DNA of 64,000 nucleotides. Source: Rhodobacterales bacterium HKCCA1288. GTDB lineage: Bacteria; Pseudomonadota; Alphaproteobacteria; Rhodobacterales; Rhodobacteraceae. Shown piece by piece: positions 17,187-27,538 of this stretch (position 1 is the first letter of the stretch; each line of letters opens with the position of its first letter). A program made the position numbers and the translations under genes. The notes under the pieces were generated by a model. That model saw only the letters and a program-made list of their open reading frames with translations. It ran no database searches and was not told where the DNA came from. The stretch covers positions 744,001-808,000 of the forward strand of contig CP065161.1 in NCBI GenBank assembly GCA_015693905.1. The letters are read 5' to 3'.

Positions 17187-19550
17187 TTAGCCCTGCATTG
17201 CTTGCCAGACGCGGTGCGGTGACAGGGGCATATCAATATGCGTCACGGCATGACCGCCGCGGTTCAACGCATCGACAACCGCATTCACCACCGCAGGGGG
17301 CGAGCCGATTGCCCCCGCCTCGCCGCAGCCTTTCACGCCCAACGGGTTATGGGTGCAAGGGGTCTGACAGGAATGATCGACCTTGTAGAAGGGCAGATCA
17401 TCGGCGCGTGGCATCGCATAATCCATATAGCTCGCCGACAAGATTTGCCCGTTCTCGTCATAGCTGACCCCTTCAAGCAGGGCCTGACCAATCCCTTGAC
17501 CGATCCCGCCATGTACTTGGCCATCCACGATCATCGGGTTGACGATGTTGCCAAAGTCATCGGCGGCTGCAAAGGCCATGATCTCGACCTTGCCCGTATC
17601 AGGATCAACCTCCACCTCACAGGCATAAGCGCCCGCAGGATAGGTGAAGTTGGACGGATCATAAAAGGCTGTCTCCTCAAGACCGGGTTCGATCTCATCC
17701 AGCGGATAGTTATGCGGCACATAGGCGGCCAAGGTTACATCGCCCCAAGCCACCGATTTATCCGTGCCTGCCACTGAGAATTGACCATCTTTCAATTCGA
17801 TATCGGCCTCAGACGCCTCCATCAAATGAGCCGCGATTTTCTTGGCCTTAGCGATGATCTTTTCCGTTGCGCGCACCATGGCAGAGCCGCCCACCGCCAA
17901 AGAGCGCGAGCCATAAGTGCCCATGCCCATTGGCGTGTTGGCTGTATCGCCATGCACGATTTCAACCATGTTTTCATCAATACCAATCATATCGGCCACA
18001 ACTTGGGCAAAGGATGTCTCATGACCCTGCCCATGGCTGTGGCTGCCTGTCATGACAACAAGCCCGCCGGTGGCATTCACGCGCACAGTGGCCGATTCAT
18101 AGAGGCCCGCGCGCGCGCCCAACTGACCGACCAATTGCGAAGGCGCAATACCACACGCCTCGATATAGGAGTTGATCCCAAGACCACGCAGCTTGCCGCG
18201 CTTTTTCGCTTCGGCAGCACGGGCATCAAACCCTTTGCGGTCGATCATCTCCATCAGCTTGTCCATGGTGGCGTTATAATCGCCCGTGTCATATTGCACG
18301 GCGACAGGCGTCTGATAGGGGAATTCGGTGACGAAATTCTGCCGCCGCAATTCCACAGGATCCACGCCCAATTCGCGCGCCGCTTTGTCAATCACGCGCT
18401 CAAGCTGGAAGGTGGCCTCAGGCCGCCCCGCCCCGCGATAGGCGTCCACAGGCACGGTATTGGTAAAGACCGCCTTCACATTCACATAGATCAGCGGGGT
18501 TTTGTAATTGCCCGCCATCAATGTGCCATGCAGCCACGTTGGAACCGAGGGCGCGAAGGTGGACAGATACGCGCCCATATTCGCATAGGTTTCAGTGCGA
18601 ATGGCGGTAAAGTTATTGTCCTTATCCAAGGCAAGTTCGATTTTGGTCACATGGTCACGGCCATGCGCGTCAGACATAAACGCCTCAGACCGCGAAGATG
18701 TCCATTTCACGGGCCGTTTAATCGCTTTGGCCGCGAAGGTGCAGAAGGCCTCTTCTGCGTAATGGAAAATCTTTGAGCCAAACCCACCCCCCACATCGGG
18801 GGCAATCACGCGCAGCTTATGCTCAGGGATGCCAAGCACGAATGCGCCCATCAAAAGGCGGATCACATGGGGGTTTTGCGAGGTGGTATAGAGGGTCGAT
18901 TCATCGGTGCCCTTATTATAATCACCCACCGCAACGCGCGGCTCCATTGCATTGGGGGCAAGGCGTTGGTTCACAAGTTCCAGCGTAGTGACATGCGCCG
19001 CGTTCTTGATCGCCTCATCCACCGCTGCGCGGTTGTCTTCGACAAAGCCCCAATCATAGCAAAGATTGTCGGCCAAATCGTCATGCACTTTCGGCGCGCC
19101 CGCAGCGACCGCCTTTTTCATGTCGATGACGGCAGGCAATTCTTCGATATCAACCTCGATGGCCTCGGCCGCATCGCGCGCGGCGCTCAGGCTTTCGGCC
19201 ACAACGGCGGCAATCGGGTCACCCACATGGCGCACTTTCCCTTGGGCAAGGATTGGGTGCGCGGGCTCCTTCATTGGGTTGCCCTCGCGGTCGGTCACCT
19301 GCCAGCCGCAGGGGATGGTGCCCACCCCTTCAAAATCTGCGCCGGTAAAGATCCGCACCACGCCTGGCATTGCAGAAGCCGCTTTGGTGTCGATGGATTT
19401 AATCCGACCATGCGCCACATCCGAGCGCAGGAAATAGACATAAGCCTGTCCATTGAGATTGATATCATCGGTGTAGCGACCGCCACCCGTCAGAAATCTA
19501 AGGTCTTCGCGCCGCTTTGACGCGGCCCCGATGCCACTATCTTTTGGCAT
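17187..19550 (-). CDS. coxL: Molybdopterin-binding large subunit, form II CO dehydrogenase-like
   Basis: A 787-residue molybdenum hydroxylase large subunit. The active-site loop reads A-Y-R-G-A-G-R (about residues 370-376), the form II signature, not A-Y-x-C-S-F-R of proven form I CO dehydrogenases; the cysteine that binds copper is therefore absent. Other Moco motifs seen are [18 protein letters not shown] and the C-terminal [11 protein letters not shown]. The start at 19550 follows AAGGGAGGA at six bases, with nearby in-frame alternatives. CO oxidation is unproven for form II enzymes; an aromatic, purine or aldehyde-type substrate is at least as likely. Confidence 0.9.
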   Translation of the reverse strand: MPKDSGIGAASKRREDLRFLTGGGRYTDDINLNGQAYVYFLRSDVAHGRIKSIDTKAASAMPGVVRIFTGADFEGVGTIPCGWQVTDREGNPMKEPAHPILAQGKVRHVGDPIAAVVAESLSAARDAAEAIEVDIEELPAVIDMKKAVAAGAPKVHDDLADNLCYDWGFVEDNRAAVDEAIKNAAHVTTLELVNQRLAPNAMEPRVAVGDYNKGTDESTLYTTSQNPHVIRLLMGAFVLGIPEHKLRVIAPDVGGGFGSKIFHYAEEAFCTFAAKAIKRPVKWTSSRSEAFMSDAHGRDHVTKIELALDKDNNFTAIRTETYANMGAYLSTFAPSVPTWLHGTLMAGNYKTPLIYVNVKAVFTNTVPVDAYRGAGRPEATFQLERVIDKAARELGVDPVELRRQNFVTEFPYQTPVAVQYDTGDYNATMDKLMEMIDRKGFDARAAEAKKRGKLRGLGINSYIEACGIAPSQLVGQLGARAGLYESATVRVNATGGLVVMTGSHSHGQGHETSFAQVVADMIGIDENMVEIVHGDTANTPMGMGTYGSRSLAVGGSAMVRATEKIIAKAKKIAAHLMEASEADIELKDGQFSVAGTDKSVAWGDVTLAAYVPHNYPLDEIEPGLEETAFYDPSNFTYPAGAYACEVEVDPDTGKVEIMAFAAADDFGNIVNPMIVDGQVHGGIGQGIGQALLEGVSYDENGQILSASYMDYAMPRADDLPFYKVDHSCQTPCTHNPLGVKGCGEAGAIGSPPAVVNAVVDALNRGGHAVTHIDMPLSPHRVWQAMQG

Positions 19551-19620
19551 GGTCATTCCTCCCTTGGGTTCTGTCACGCCCACCTGACGATGAGGCAGGC
19601 CAGTTTGTTTTGATTACCTA

Positions 19621-19646
19621 CCCTCGGGCCTCCTCCGCCCGAAGGG
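19621..19646 (-). promoter_or_regulatory. Hairpin between coxS and coxL
   Basis: CCCTCGGGC (19621-19629) can pair with GCCCGAAGGG (19637-19646) around a CTCCTCC loop, with one bulge. It lies in the 103-base space between the small and large subunit genes and has no T-run. Confidence 0.3.
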
Positions 19647-19653
19647 GTGGCGT

Positions 19654-20139
19654 TTATTCTGCAGCCATCGCCGCGACATCTTGGCCCGAGGCCGCAAGGA
19701 TCGCTTTGACGATGTTATGATAGCCCGTGCAGCGGCAGATATTGCCTTCAAGATAGGCGCGCACTTCGCCTTCGGTGGGCTTTGGGTTTTCTTTCAGCAA
19801 GGCAGCTGCCGTCATCACCATACCAGGTGTGCAGAACCCGCATTGCAGGCCATGATGCTCTTTGAAGGCTGCTTGGATCACCGAAAGCGAGCCATCAGGA
19901 TTGGCCATGCCTTCGATTGTGGTCACCTCTGCGCCCGCGACATCCATCGCCAGAACCGAGCATGATTTCATAGATTTGCCGTCCACATGAACGGTGCAAG
20001 CCCCGCATTGGCTTGTATCACAGCCCACATGGGTGCCTGTCAGACCAAGTTTTTCGCGCAGCACCTCAACAAGAAGTGTGCGGCCTTCAACCTCGGCTGA
20101 CATTTCCTTTCCATTTACTGATAGTTTGACCGTCGTCAT
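19654..20139 (-). CDS. coxS: [2Fe-2S] small subunit of the CO dehydrogenase-like enzyme
   Basis: A 161-residue iron-sulfur subunit with two [2Fe-2S] domains. The N-terminal plant-ferredoxin-like cluster has [10 protein letters not shown] (about 38-47) with its distal Cys near residue 60. The C-terminal helical domain has C-G-F-C-T-P-G-M (about 99-106) and C-R-C-T-G-Y (about 134-139). It begins after GGGAGGATCGA. It lies upstream of coxL, so the order is S-L-M rather than the M-S-L order of the classical cox operon. Confidence 0.95.
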   Translation of the reverse strand: MTTVKLSVNGKEMSAEVEGRTLLVEVLREKLGLTGTHVGCDTSQCGACTVHVDGKSMKSCSVLAMDVAGAEVTTIEGMANPDGSLSVIQAAFKEHHGLQCGFCTPGMVMTAAALLKENPKPTEGEVRAYLEGNICRCTGYHNIVKAILAASGQDVAAMAAE

Positions 20140-20245
20140 TCGATCCTCCCTGAACGTTTGCTGTTATCCAAACATGGATTTTGCCAATGGCAAAACAAAA
20201 AAATGCATTCGCGCCAATTTGCCCCCTCAAACCCGCGTGAGGGGG

Positions 20246-21253
20246 CTATCGTCTGCGTCCATCACGGGGCTGTGGCCGCGTGGGAATTTCCTTTAACAAG
20301 CCCCCAACCCCCATCGCGCCAATTTCTTCGGCGCTTGGCGGATGGCCACAGATAACCCGCTCCAACACCCAATCTGCCCCATTCAAGGCGGGACTGCGCG
20401 CGCAACCGGGCAAGCCTATGACAGGGATGTCTGCCAATGCGCCCAAAACCAAAAGATTGCCTGGATCAACGGGCATTCCAAACCGCGTCACCTGCCCCCC
20501 CGCGCCCCGCAGCGCAGCAGGCATCACATCATCAATGTCAGATGTGGCAGAGGCGGTGAGAATTAAGATCAGGCTTGACTTTGCCTGCGCAATCTCAACC
20601 TCAAGTGCGGCTTTGTCATGCGGGCAGATGTGGGTGTCTTTGAGGTCAACATGCAACGCAGCCAGACGCGCCTCAACCGCAGCGATAGATTTCGCCTCAA
20701 GCGCGGCCGCCTTTTGCCCCTCATGGCTCGTGAGGATCAGGGTGGCCGAAGAGATCTGCGGCGCGATATGGGCCAAGGCCCCACCACGGGCCGCCTCTTC
20801 CGCGGCTAAGAGCGCGGCCTCTGGCACGGCATAGGGAATGATCTTGATTGTGGCGACCATCATCCCCTTTGAGACACGCTGCCATGGCGGCAGGGTGGCA
20901 ACCGTGATGCGGGGATCAATCGCATTCACCGCCGCGATTTTTGCGGCATCCACCGACACAATGCCCGCGCCGCGACTGCGCAGATTGACCCGCCCTGTAA
21001 AGGCGGCTTCAATTTCAAGGTCTGCATCGGCACCGCATAACGCATGCGCCAATCGCGCGGCGGCGGTGTTTTCATCGACATCGCCCGTCTCCATCGCGGC
21101 CACTGTCACCTCGGCCACGCCCGCGGCCTGCAGCGCCGCGATATGATCTGCCCCAAGGCGCGTGCCCTTACGGATCACCCCCCCTTCAACGGGCACGGAA
21201 TGGGCCAAGATCGCGCCCATCCCTTCGGTTATCGGACGCGGCCCAAACCTCAT
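20246..21253 (-). CDS. Molybdopterin-binding protein (MoeA/MoCF-like) of the cox-type operon
   Basis: A 335-residue protein related to the MoaB/Mog-MoeA molybdopterin-binding fold, usually found beside XdhC in such operons. The N-terminal half opens [16 protein letters not shown]. The MoCF-like region has [14 protein letters not shown] (about 237-250) and [13 protein letters not shown] (about 270-282), followed by [10 protein letters not shown]. It probably helps insert or mature the molybdenum cofactor. The start overlaps the stop of the xdhC-like gene by four bases. Confidence 0.8.
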   Translation of the reverse strand: MRFGPRPITEGMGAILAHSVPVEGGVIRKGTRLGADHIAALQAAGVAEVTVAAMETGDVDENTAAARLAHALCGADADLEIEAAFTGRVNLRSRGAGIVSVDAAKIAAVNAIDPRITVATLPPWQRVSKGMMVATIKIIPYAVPEAALLAAEEAARGGALAHIAPQISSATLILTSHEGQKAAALEAKSIAAVEARLAALHVDLKDTHICPHDKAALEVEIAQAKSSLILILTASATSDIDDVMPAALRGAGGQVTRFGMPVDPGNLLVLGALADIPVIGLPGCARSPALNGADWVLERVICGHPPSAEEIGAMGVGGLLKEIPTRPQPRDGRRR

Positions 21254-22227
21254 GATTTGCGCAACCTTTCAGTGATTTGCGCCATGATCGAAATTGCAAT
21301 CTCTGCAGGGCCCATCGCCCCAATATTCAAACCAACAGGGGCATGGATGCGCGCAATAGCCTCGGCACCAAAGCCTGCCTCGGTCAGGCGATCCACCCGT
21401 TTTGCATGGGTGCGCGTTGAACCCAAGCAGCCCAGATAAAACACATCGGCCCGCAGCGCGGCCATGATTGCGGGATCATCAAGCTTGGGATCATGGGTCA
21501 AGGTCACAACGGCGGTGCGGGCATCAAGCCCGATGTCATCCAAGGCCTCATCTGGCCAAGCATCAAGCAGTCGCACCGCCTCAAAGCGGGCGGTCGAACC
21601 AAAGGCCGGGCGCGGATCAACCAGCGTCACATCATACCCTGCCATTTGCGCCATTGGGATCAGGCTTTGCGCAATATGCACCGCCCCCACAACAACCATG
21701 CGCAACGGCGGGTTGTGGATTGCAATATAGCGCAAGCCCTCCGCATCAAGGCCCGATTTATCCTTGGCGAAGGCCTCGCTCAGATCGGGCGCTTCTGCGC
21801 GTTCTACGACATGCGGCGGGGCTGCGCCCGTGACATCGCTGATCAAGGCCACCGCATGGCGCGCCGCACGCGCCGCAACGAGATGCTGCAAGATGGCCTC
21901 GGGCAAGGCTCCGCCAATGGGCTGCAGCAGAATTTTAATCCGCCCCCCACAGGCCAAGCCCACAGCAAAGGCTGCATCATCAGAAACCCCAAATTCCAAT
22001 AGCTTGGGCGCGGTTGCATGGGTGGCAAGCATATCCTGCGCCTCAAGAACCACAGCCCCTTCGACACAGCCCCCCGATACGGAGCCTTGCATCTCGCCAT
22101 CGCCTGCAACCACCAATTGGCTGCCCACACGGCGCGGCGCGCTGCCCCATGTCTCCACCACAGAGGCCAAGACCGCACCGCGACCCGCGCGATGCCATTC
22201 AAGCGCCAATTCGGGCATATTTTCCAT
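21250..22227 (-). CDS. XdhC/CoxI family cofactor maturation protein
   Basis: A 325-residue XdhC-type chaperone, which binds and sulfurates the molybdenum cofactor before insertion into hydroxylases. The N-terminal XdhC/CoxI domain has T-W-G-S-A-P-R-R-V-G-S-Q (about 27-38) and S-V-S-G-G-C-V-E-G (about 48-56). The C-terminal Rossmann domain has V-V-V-G-A-V-H-I-A-Q-S-L (about 178-189) and V-F-Y-L-G-C-L-G-S-T-R-T. The start is set by GGGAGG seven bases upstream of the ATG at 22227. It overlaps the downstream molybdopterin-binding gene by four bases. Confidence 0.88.
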   Translation of the reverse strand: MENMPELALEWHRAGRGAVLASVVETWGSAPRRVGSQLVVAGDGEMQGSVSGGCVEGAVVLEAQDMLATHATAPKLLEFGVSDDAAFAVGLACGGRIKILLQPIGGALPEAILQHLVAARAARHAVALISDVTGAAPPHVVERAEAPDLSEAFAKDKSGLDAEGLRYIAIHNPPLRMVVVGAVHIAQSLIPMAQMAGYDVTLVDPRPAFGSTARFEAVRLLDAWPDEALDDIGLDARTAVVTLTHDPKLDDPAIMAALRADVFYLGCLGSTRTHAKRVDRLTEAGFGAEAIARIHAPVGLNIGAMGPAEIAISIMAQITERLRKS

Positions 22228-22248
22228 CATGACCCCTCCCATTCCACT

Positions 22249-23517
22249 TTAGCTTGCCGCATCGGATAGCATCCGCGCAAGCCGTGCTTTTTCGTTGAAA
22301 TCCCCGCGCGCATTCAGCGCCTCGGCCAAGCCCTGCAACGCCGCGATATTGTGCCCCGCACGGAACATATCAACATGGGGCAAAATGGCACGAATACCTG
22401 CGGCCTTTGGCGCAAACCCCTCCCAACGCAAAAGCGGGTTAATCCAGATCAGCCGCTTAGATGACAAGCTAAGACGCTGCATCGCACTCGATAACAGTTC
22501 GGGATCATCCCGATCCAGACCATCGGTGATCAAAAGAACAATCGCGCCCTGCCCCATAACACGGCGCGACCAATCGCGGTTAAAGCGGTCGATGCAATAC
22601 CCAATGCGCGTGCCGCCTTCCCAATCTTGCGCCTCCGCCCCCGCAGCGGCCAGCGCCGCATCCACATCGCGCCCACGCAAGTGGCGGGTGATATTGGTAA
22701 GTCGCGTTCCAAAGGTGAACCCATGGACCTTTGACCAACCCGCCCCTTTCGCGTTTGAGAGCGCGTGCAGAAAATGCAAAACCGCACGGCTATAGGCTGA
22801 CATCGACCCAGAGATATCGCAAAGACAAATCAAGGCCGGCATCCTTTCGCGCCGCGCCTTGCGCGCGAAGCCTTGCATCTCGCCACCATGGCGCATGGCT
22901 TGGCGCAGGCTTCTGCGCCAATCGGGCTTGGTGCCATTGGCATCTGCCGCATATCGGCGGGTCAGGAGCGGTGGCACAGGCAGGCTCAACCGCGCCAAAA
23001 TACGCCGCGCCTCGGCCATTTCAGCCACGGACATTTGTTCGAAATCAAGGCTGCGCAAGCGTTCTTCACGGCTCATCGTCAGGCTTGCGTCAATTTCGAT
23101 TTCCGTGTCCTGCGGGCGATCCTCGCCTTTTATATCGGGGGCCTCAGGCGTGATCCCGTCCAGCAAACTTTCTGCCGCGCGTTTTTCGGCAGGTTTGGCT
23201 TGGCGCTCCTCCGCCACGCCGCGAATAGCGGGCAGCATCAAGGACATCATATGTTCCATATAACGCGGATCCCGCCAATAGAGGCGGAAGATCTGCGCAA
23301 AAATTGGCAAATGCTCGGGGCGCGTACAAAAACAAGCACGCAAAGCATAGAAAAACGTATCCCGATCCGTAAAACCGACACTGGCCAAGGCGCGCGCCGC
23401 ATCCATCACACGCCCTGACCCCGCAGGCAGACCCGCGACGCGCAAGGCGCGCGCAAAATGCGCAAGGTTGCGCAAAAGCTGCGGATTGTCGGGCAGATCA
23501 AGCGGGGCGTATTCCAT
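22249..23517 (-). CDS. coxE: VWA-domain protein of the CoxE type
   Basis: A 422-residue protein with a C-terminal von Willebrand A domain. The metal-ion-dependent site is seen as C-D-I-S-G-S-M-S (about 234-241), with later T and D residues of G-G-T-R-I-G and I-T-D-G-L-D. In Oligotropha, CoxE works with the AAA ATPase CoxD to build the copper/molybdenum site of CO dehydrogenase. Here the enzyme is form II, so the pair presumably acts on sulfuration or insertion of Moco. It begins 6 bases after the MoxR-type gene. Confidence 0.88.
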   Translation of the reverse strand: MEYAPLDLPDNPQLLRNLAHFARALRVAGLPAGSGRVMDAARALASVGFTDRDTFFYALRACFCTRPEHLPIFAQIFRLYWRDPRYMEHMMSLMLPAIRGVAEERQAKPAEKRAAESLLDGITPEAPDIKGEDRPQDTEIEIDASLTMSREERLRSLDFEQMSVAEMAEARRILARLSLPVPPLLTRRYAADANGTKPDWRRSLRQAMRHGGEMQGFARKARRERMPALICLCDISGSMSAYSRAVLHFLHALSNAKGAGWSKVHGFTFGTRLTNITRHLRGRDVDAALAAAGAEAQDWEGGTRIGYCIDRFNRDWSRRVMGQGAIVLLITDGLDRDDPELLSSAMQRLSLSSKRLIWINPLLRWEGFAPKAAGIRAILPHVDMFRAGHNIAALQGLAEALNARGDFNEKARLARMLSDAAS

Positions 23518-23523
23518 AGCGCC

Positions 23524-24447
23524 CTAGCCCAAATCGGCGCGGATTTCGTCCAAGATACGCTTGGCCTCAGACCCTTGCAGCCGCGCGATATCGTCTTGAT
23601 ATTTCAAAATCGCGCCAAGCGTATCTGCAATCACCTCAGGCGATAATTCGATCACATCAAGCGCAAGCAGACATTTCGCCCAATCAATCGTTTCTGCGAC
23701 ACCTGGCTTTTTGAATAGATCTTCGCTGCGCAGGCGCTGCACGAAAGCCACGACCTCGCGCGAGAGTGTCTCTGCCGCCTGTGGCACACGGGCGTGCAAA
23801 ATCTCCATCTCGCGGGTGATGTCGGGATAGTCGACCCAATGATAGAGGCACCGCCTTTTGAGCGCGTCATGCACCTCGCGGGTGCGGTTTGATGTCAAGA
23901 TGACGATGGGCGGCTCTGGGGCTTTGATCTGGCCAAGCTCGGGGATTGTGACCTGAAAATCTGACAGCGCCTCAAGGAGGAACGCCTCAAAAGGTTCATC
24001 TGTTCGGTCAATCTCATCAATCAACAAAACAGGCGCCCCTGCGGGATCAGGGCACATGGCCTGCAACAAAGGCCGTTCGATCAAATAATCTTGCGAGAAC
24101 AAGTCAGCGGTCAGGCTTGCGCGATCTGCGCCGCCCGCAGCCTCGCTTGCGCGGATGGCGACCATCTGCGCGGCAAAATTCCATTCATAGACCGCAGAGG
24201 CCGCATCAAGCCCCTCATAGCATTGCAAGCGGATCAGGCGGCGGCCCAACATCGCGGCAATAGATTTGGCAATCTCGGTTTTCCCCGTGCCTGCCTCGCC
24301 TTCTAGAAACAAAGGCCGCCCAAGGCTGAGGGCAAGATAGGCAACCGTGCCCAATGATTTGCCGCAGATATAGCCTTCGGCGCTCAACCCTGCGCGCAAT
24401 GCGTCAATGGATGGGGGAATTGCCGTTTGGTTTGGTGTCCCGCTCAT
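23524..24447 (-). CDS. coxD: MoxR-family AAA+ ATPase (CoxD-like)
   Basis: A 307-residue AAA+ ATPase. The Walker A G-E-A-G-T-G-K-T (about 50-57), Walker B V-L-L-I-D-E-I-D-R (about 140-148), sensor 1 region I-V-I-L-T-S-N-R-T-R and arginine finger area are all visible. It is the first gene of the seven-gene operon and has a 169-base divergent region to the gene on the other strand. It is a remodelling ATPase expected to act with the VWA protein in maturing the molybdenum enzyme. Confidence 0.88.
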   Translation of the reverse strand: MSGTPNQTAIPPSIDALRAGLSAEGYICGKSLGTVAYLALSLGRPLFLEGEAGTGKTEIAKSIAAMLGRRLIRLQCYEGLDAASAVYEWNFAAQMVAIRASEAAGGADRASLTADLFSQDYLIERPLLQAMCPDPAGAPVLLIDEIDRTDEPFEAFLLEALSDFQVTIPELGQIKAPEPPIVILTSNRTREVHDALKRRCLYHWVDYPDITREMEILHARVPQAAETLSREVVAFVQRLRSEDLFKKPGVAETIDWAKCLLALDVIELSPEVIADTLGAILKYQDDIARLQGSEAKRILDEIRADLG

Positions 24448-24616
24448 GCTGCCTCCCTCAATGTGTTGCCCCTATCAAGGCGAGAGAATAGCGCGCGGTC
24501 AAGCCCGTGCAAATTCCCTTTGTTCCGTCCTTCTCAGCTGCTAGGATCGCAACAGGGTTACGACAAAAAAGGAGCGGCAGCGGGCGCGAAAGTGGCCCCC
24601 TTGCAACGCATATTTC

Positions 24617-25507
24617 ATGAATGAATTGATCCCAAGCACTGGCCAGCCTCGCCCAGGCGAGGGCCAGACCGCGAATGCAGCACAAGTCTGGCGCGCGAAA
24701 ATGGCGCAGCTTGGCAAGGATTATGGCAGTTTTACACAGCTTGGGCGCAAGCATTTCGCGCTCTTCGTTGAAAGTGGTATGGATTTGGTTGTGACCTTCG
24801 ACAACGCAGCGCGATTGGCGGCGATGGGGACAAAAGGCCTGCCCTTGGGCACAGAATTGGCACAGCAACATGGGTTTTCCACCCTGACATTCATGTCCGC
24901 AGGGCAAACATGGTTCCGCGATTCTGATCTTTTTGCCTATATCGACAGATTGGTGGATGAGGGTTTTTTTGACAGTTTCAAACGCGTTGTCTTTTGCGGC
25001 CTTGGGCCTGTTGGCGGCTATGCGGCCGCGGCCTTGTCGATTGCAGCGCCACAGCCCGAGTTGATCCTGACCTCCCCCGTGGCCAGCCTTGCGCCCAAAG
25101 ATGCGCCGTTTGAGACGCGGTTTTCACGGGCCAAGCGGTTGGATTTTTCGACCCGATTTGGCTTTGCCCCCGAGATGAGTGCGCATGCCAAAGCGCTCTA
25201 TCTGATTTTTGACCCTGCAACCACGATGTCCGCCGCTCATGCCGCGCTTTATCGTGGCGCGCATGTGACGAAAATATCTTTGCCCCGCCACAGCCCGCTG
25301 ATCGAACGATTGGCAATGGCCGATGGCGGATTGGGGGATCTTGTTTTGGCCCTTGAGGCAGACAATCCCACCGCCCGCTTGCGCCAAATTTTTCGGGATC
25401 GCGCCCGCGCGGATGAAACCTATTTGGTCAATCTCGCGGCACAGGCCAAGGCGCGCAATCACCCAAAACTCGCCGCACGGGCCGCAGGCTATACGCCCAC
25501 CAGATAG
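24617..25507 (+). CDS. Conserved protein of unknown function with alpha/beta-hydrolase-like features
   Basis: A 296-residue soluble protein. From memory, similar Rhodobacterales proteins are often labelled phosphoadenosine phosphosulfate reductase, but no E-C-G-x-H, cysteine pair or P-loop of that family is present. A central V-V-F-C-G-L-G-P-V-G-G-Y-A-A-A (about 127-141) resembles a glycine-rich nucleophile elbow without the serine. L-T-S-P-V-A-S-L and a later I-F-D-P segment also recall a degenerate alpha/beta hydrolase. It is divergent from the cox-type operon and 48 bases before pyrC. I assign no function. Confidence 0.6.
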   Translation: MNELIPSTGQPRPGEGQTANAAQVWRAKMAQLGKDYGSFTQLGRKHFALFVESGMDLVVTFDNAARLAAMGTKGLPLGTELAQQHGFSTLTFMSAGQTWFRDSDLFAYIDRLVDEGFFDSFKRVVFCGLGPVGGYAAAALSIAAPQPELILTSPVASLAPKDAPFETRFSRAKRLDFSTRFGFAPEMSAHAKALYLIFDPATTMSAAHAALYRGAHVTKISLPRHSPLIERLAMADGGLGDLVLALEADNPTARLRQIFRDRARADETYLVNLAAQAKARNHPKLAARAAGYTPTR

Positions 25508-25555
25508 CGCGCTTACCCCTTGGCAAGGCTGCGGGAATTCTGTAGCGCAAGGAAC

Positions 25556-26602
25556 ATGACACACAGCCTGACCCTTCGCCGCCCCGATGATTGGCATTTG
25601 CACCTGCGCGATGGTGCAATGCTGCGCGCCGTATTGCCCGAAACCGCGCGCCATTTTGGTCGCGCCATCATCATGCCCAACCTTGTGCCGCCCGTGGTCA
25701 CAGGGGACGATGCCCGCGCCTATCGCGACCGTATTTTGGCGGCCCTGCCCGAAGGCATGACCTTCACCCCTTTGATGACATTATATCTGACCGAAGGCAC
25801 TGATCCCAACGATCTGGCCGCCGCGCATGCGGCGGGACTGATCACGGCGGTGAAGCTTTATCCTGCAGGGGCGACCACAAATTCCGCCTCAGGCGTGCGC
25901 GACATCGCCAATGTGCGCGCCGTTTTGGAAAAGATGGCGGAGATTGGCCTGCCTTTGTGCATCCATGGCGAGGTCACGCGCCATGATGTCGATATTTTCG
26001 ACCGCGAAAAAGTGTTTCTAGACACGGTTCTTGACCCGCTGCGCCGTGATATTCCTGAGCTCAAAGTGACGCTTGAACATGTCACCACAAGCGATGGGAT
26101 CGACTATGTGCGGGAGGCAAGTGGCGATATTGCGGCCACCCTCACAACGCATCACCTGATGATCAACCGCAATCATATCTTGGTGGGTGGGATCAAGCCG
26201 CATTACTACTGCCTGCCCGTGGCCAAACGCGCGACCCATCAAGAGGCGCTGCGCAAAGCCGCCATTTCGGGAAATCCGCGCTTCTTCCTTGGCACGGACA
26301 GCGCCCCCCATACCGACCCCAATAAAGAAAGCGCCTGTGGCTGTGCGGGATGTTTCACCGCAGCCAACACCATGGCCTGCCTCGCCCATGTATTCGAGGA
26401 AGAAGGCGCGCTTGATAAACTTGAGGGCTTCGCCTCGCTCTTTGGCCCAGCGCGCTATGGTTTGGCCCCGAATGACACTATGATCACCTTGGTCAAGGAA
26501 GACACCCCTGTGACCTATCCCGCGAAAATCGAGACAGAAGATGGGCCTGTCACTGTCTTTGACCCAGGCCATCCGCTGTTTTGGCGGGTTCTCGACCAAT
26601 AA
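25556..26602 (+). CDS. pyrC: Dihydroorotase, class II
   Basis: A 348-residue amidohydrolase that closes carbamoyl-aspartate to dihydroorotate in pyrimidine synthesis. Metal ligands H-L-H-L-R (about residues 14-18), K in [13 protein letters not shown] (about 98), H in C-I-H-G-E-V-T and the D-S-A-P-H segment near 250 are present. The length equals the E. coli enzyme. The start at 25556 follows CAAGGAAC. pyrE begins 12 bases after the stop, so the two form an operon. Confidence 0.96.
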   Translation: MTHSLTLRRPDDWHLHLRDGAMLRAVLPETARHFGRAIIMPNLVPPVVTGDDARAYRDRILAALPEGMTFTPLMTLYLTEGTDPNDLAAAHAAGLITAVKLYPAGATTNSASGVRDIANVRAVLEKMAEIGLPLCIHGEVTRHDVDIFDREKVFLDTVLDPLRRDIPELKVTLEHVTTSDGIDYVREASGDIAATLTTHHLMINRNHILVGGIKPHYYCLPVAKRATHQEALRKAAISGNPRFFLGTDSAPHTDPNKESACGCAGCFTAANTMACLAHVFEEEGALDKLEGFASLFGPARYGLAPNDTMITLVKEDTPVTYPAKIETEDGPVTVFDPGHPLFWRVLDQ

Positions 26603-26614
26603 AGGAGCCATGCC

Positions 26615-27295
26615 ATGATCCCGGCAAGCTATCCCGATCAGGCGCAGATTGCGAAAATGTCAGCACGGATGTTGCTGGATATTGGCGCGGTGCATTTCAA
26701 CGCGGACGAGCCCTATACCCATGCATCGGGCAAACGTGCGCCCACCTATATTGACTGTCGGCGGATTATTTCCTTCCCGCGCGTGCGCGCCACATTGATG
26801 GATTTCCTGACCTGCACAGTCATGCGCAATGCGGGGCTTGAGGCCTTTAACAATATCGCAGGCGGCGAGACGGCAGGCATTCCTTTTGCCGCCTTCGTGG
26901 CCGAGCGTATGGCCCTCCCCATGAGCTATGTGCGCAAAAAGCCCAAAGGTTATGGCAAAAACGCCCGTATCGAGGGGGCAATGGATGCGGGTGACCGCGT
27001 GCTATTGGTGGAAGATTTGACCACGGATGGTGGCTCAAAACTGAGCTTTGTCGATGCAATCCGCGAGACAGGCGCAAGCTGTGCGCACACGGCGGTTGTG
27101 TTCTATTACGGCATTTTCGAGGACACGATCCCGCGGTTGCGGGAGCACGGGGTTGAATTGCATTGGCTCTGCACTTGGGCCGATGTGATTGCCGAGGCAC
27201 GCGCAGGCAACGACTTTGACGCGAACACGCTTGAGCAGGTCGAACATTTCCTGCGTGACCCCGAAGGGTGGCGCGCCGCGCGGGGATTCGCCTAA
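26615..27295 (+). CDS. pyrE: Orotate phosphoribosyltransferase
   Basis: A 226-residue enzyme that joins orotate and PRPP to give OMP. The PRPP-binding motif [13 protein letters not shown] (about 129-141) is intact, as is the [11 protein letters not shown] loop (about 107-117). TAAAGGAGCC precedes the start. It lies downstream of pyrC in one operon. No clear terminator is seen in the 243 bases that follow. Confidence 0.96.
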   Translation: MIPASYPDQAQIAKMSARMLLDIGAVHFNADEPYTHASGKRAPTYIDCRRIISFPRVRATLMDFLTCTVMRNAGLEAFNNIAGGETAGIPFAAFVAERMALPMSYVRKKPKGYGKNARIEGAMDAGDRVLLVEDLTTDGGSKLSFVDAIRETGASCAHTAVVFYYGIFEDTIPRLREHGVELHWLCTWADVIAEARAGNDFDANTLEQVEHFLRDPEGWRAARGFA

Positions 27296-27483
27296 GCCCC
27301 AAGGCACAGGCCCTAAAACGGCCCAGAATTCACGCGGCCTCATTAGCCCGATCCATCAAGCAAAGCAGAGGCCCGAAAAAAATTTCTGCCGCCTTGCCCT
27401 ATGTGGTAGGGTTTGCAAAGGGGGCACCCATATCTTGGGGTGATTGTCGGGGGTCAACATATCCACAGGATATCCAGATTGAC

Positions 27484-27509
27484 GCTGCGGCATACGCAGC
27501 ATACCGCAG
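27484..27509. promoter_or_regulatory. Overlapping alternative hairpins before dnaB
   Basis: GCTGCG (27484-27489) pairs with CGCAGC (27495-27500), while the overlapping CTGCGG (27485-27490) pairs with CCGCAG (27504-27509). The two stems exclude each other. They lie 30-55 bases before the dnaB start. A further CCCTA/TAGGG hairpin lies at about 27397-27411. The rest of the 243-base pyrE-dnaB gap shows nothing I recognise. Confidence 0.3.
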
Positions 27510-27538
27510 ATAGGGTGTGATTTGTCGGGGGAGTAATC

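Noticed and set aside
17781-18776. A 331-codon plus-strand frame inside coxL
   Set aside because: It lies wholly within the molybdenum subunit gene on the other strand; the composition mirrors that gene.
17187-19550. Calling the large subunit a true carbon monoxide dehydrogenase
   Set aside because: The active-site loop is A-Y-R-G-A-G-R (form II); the form I A-Y-x-C-S-F-R loop with its copper-binding Cys is absent.
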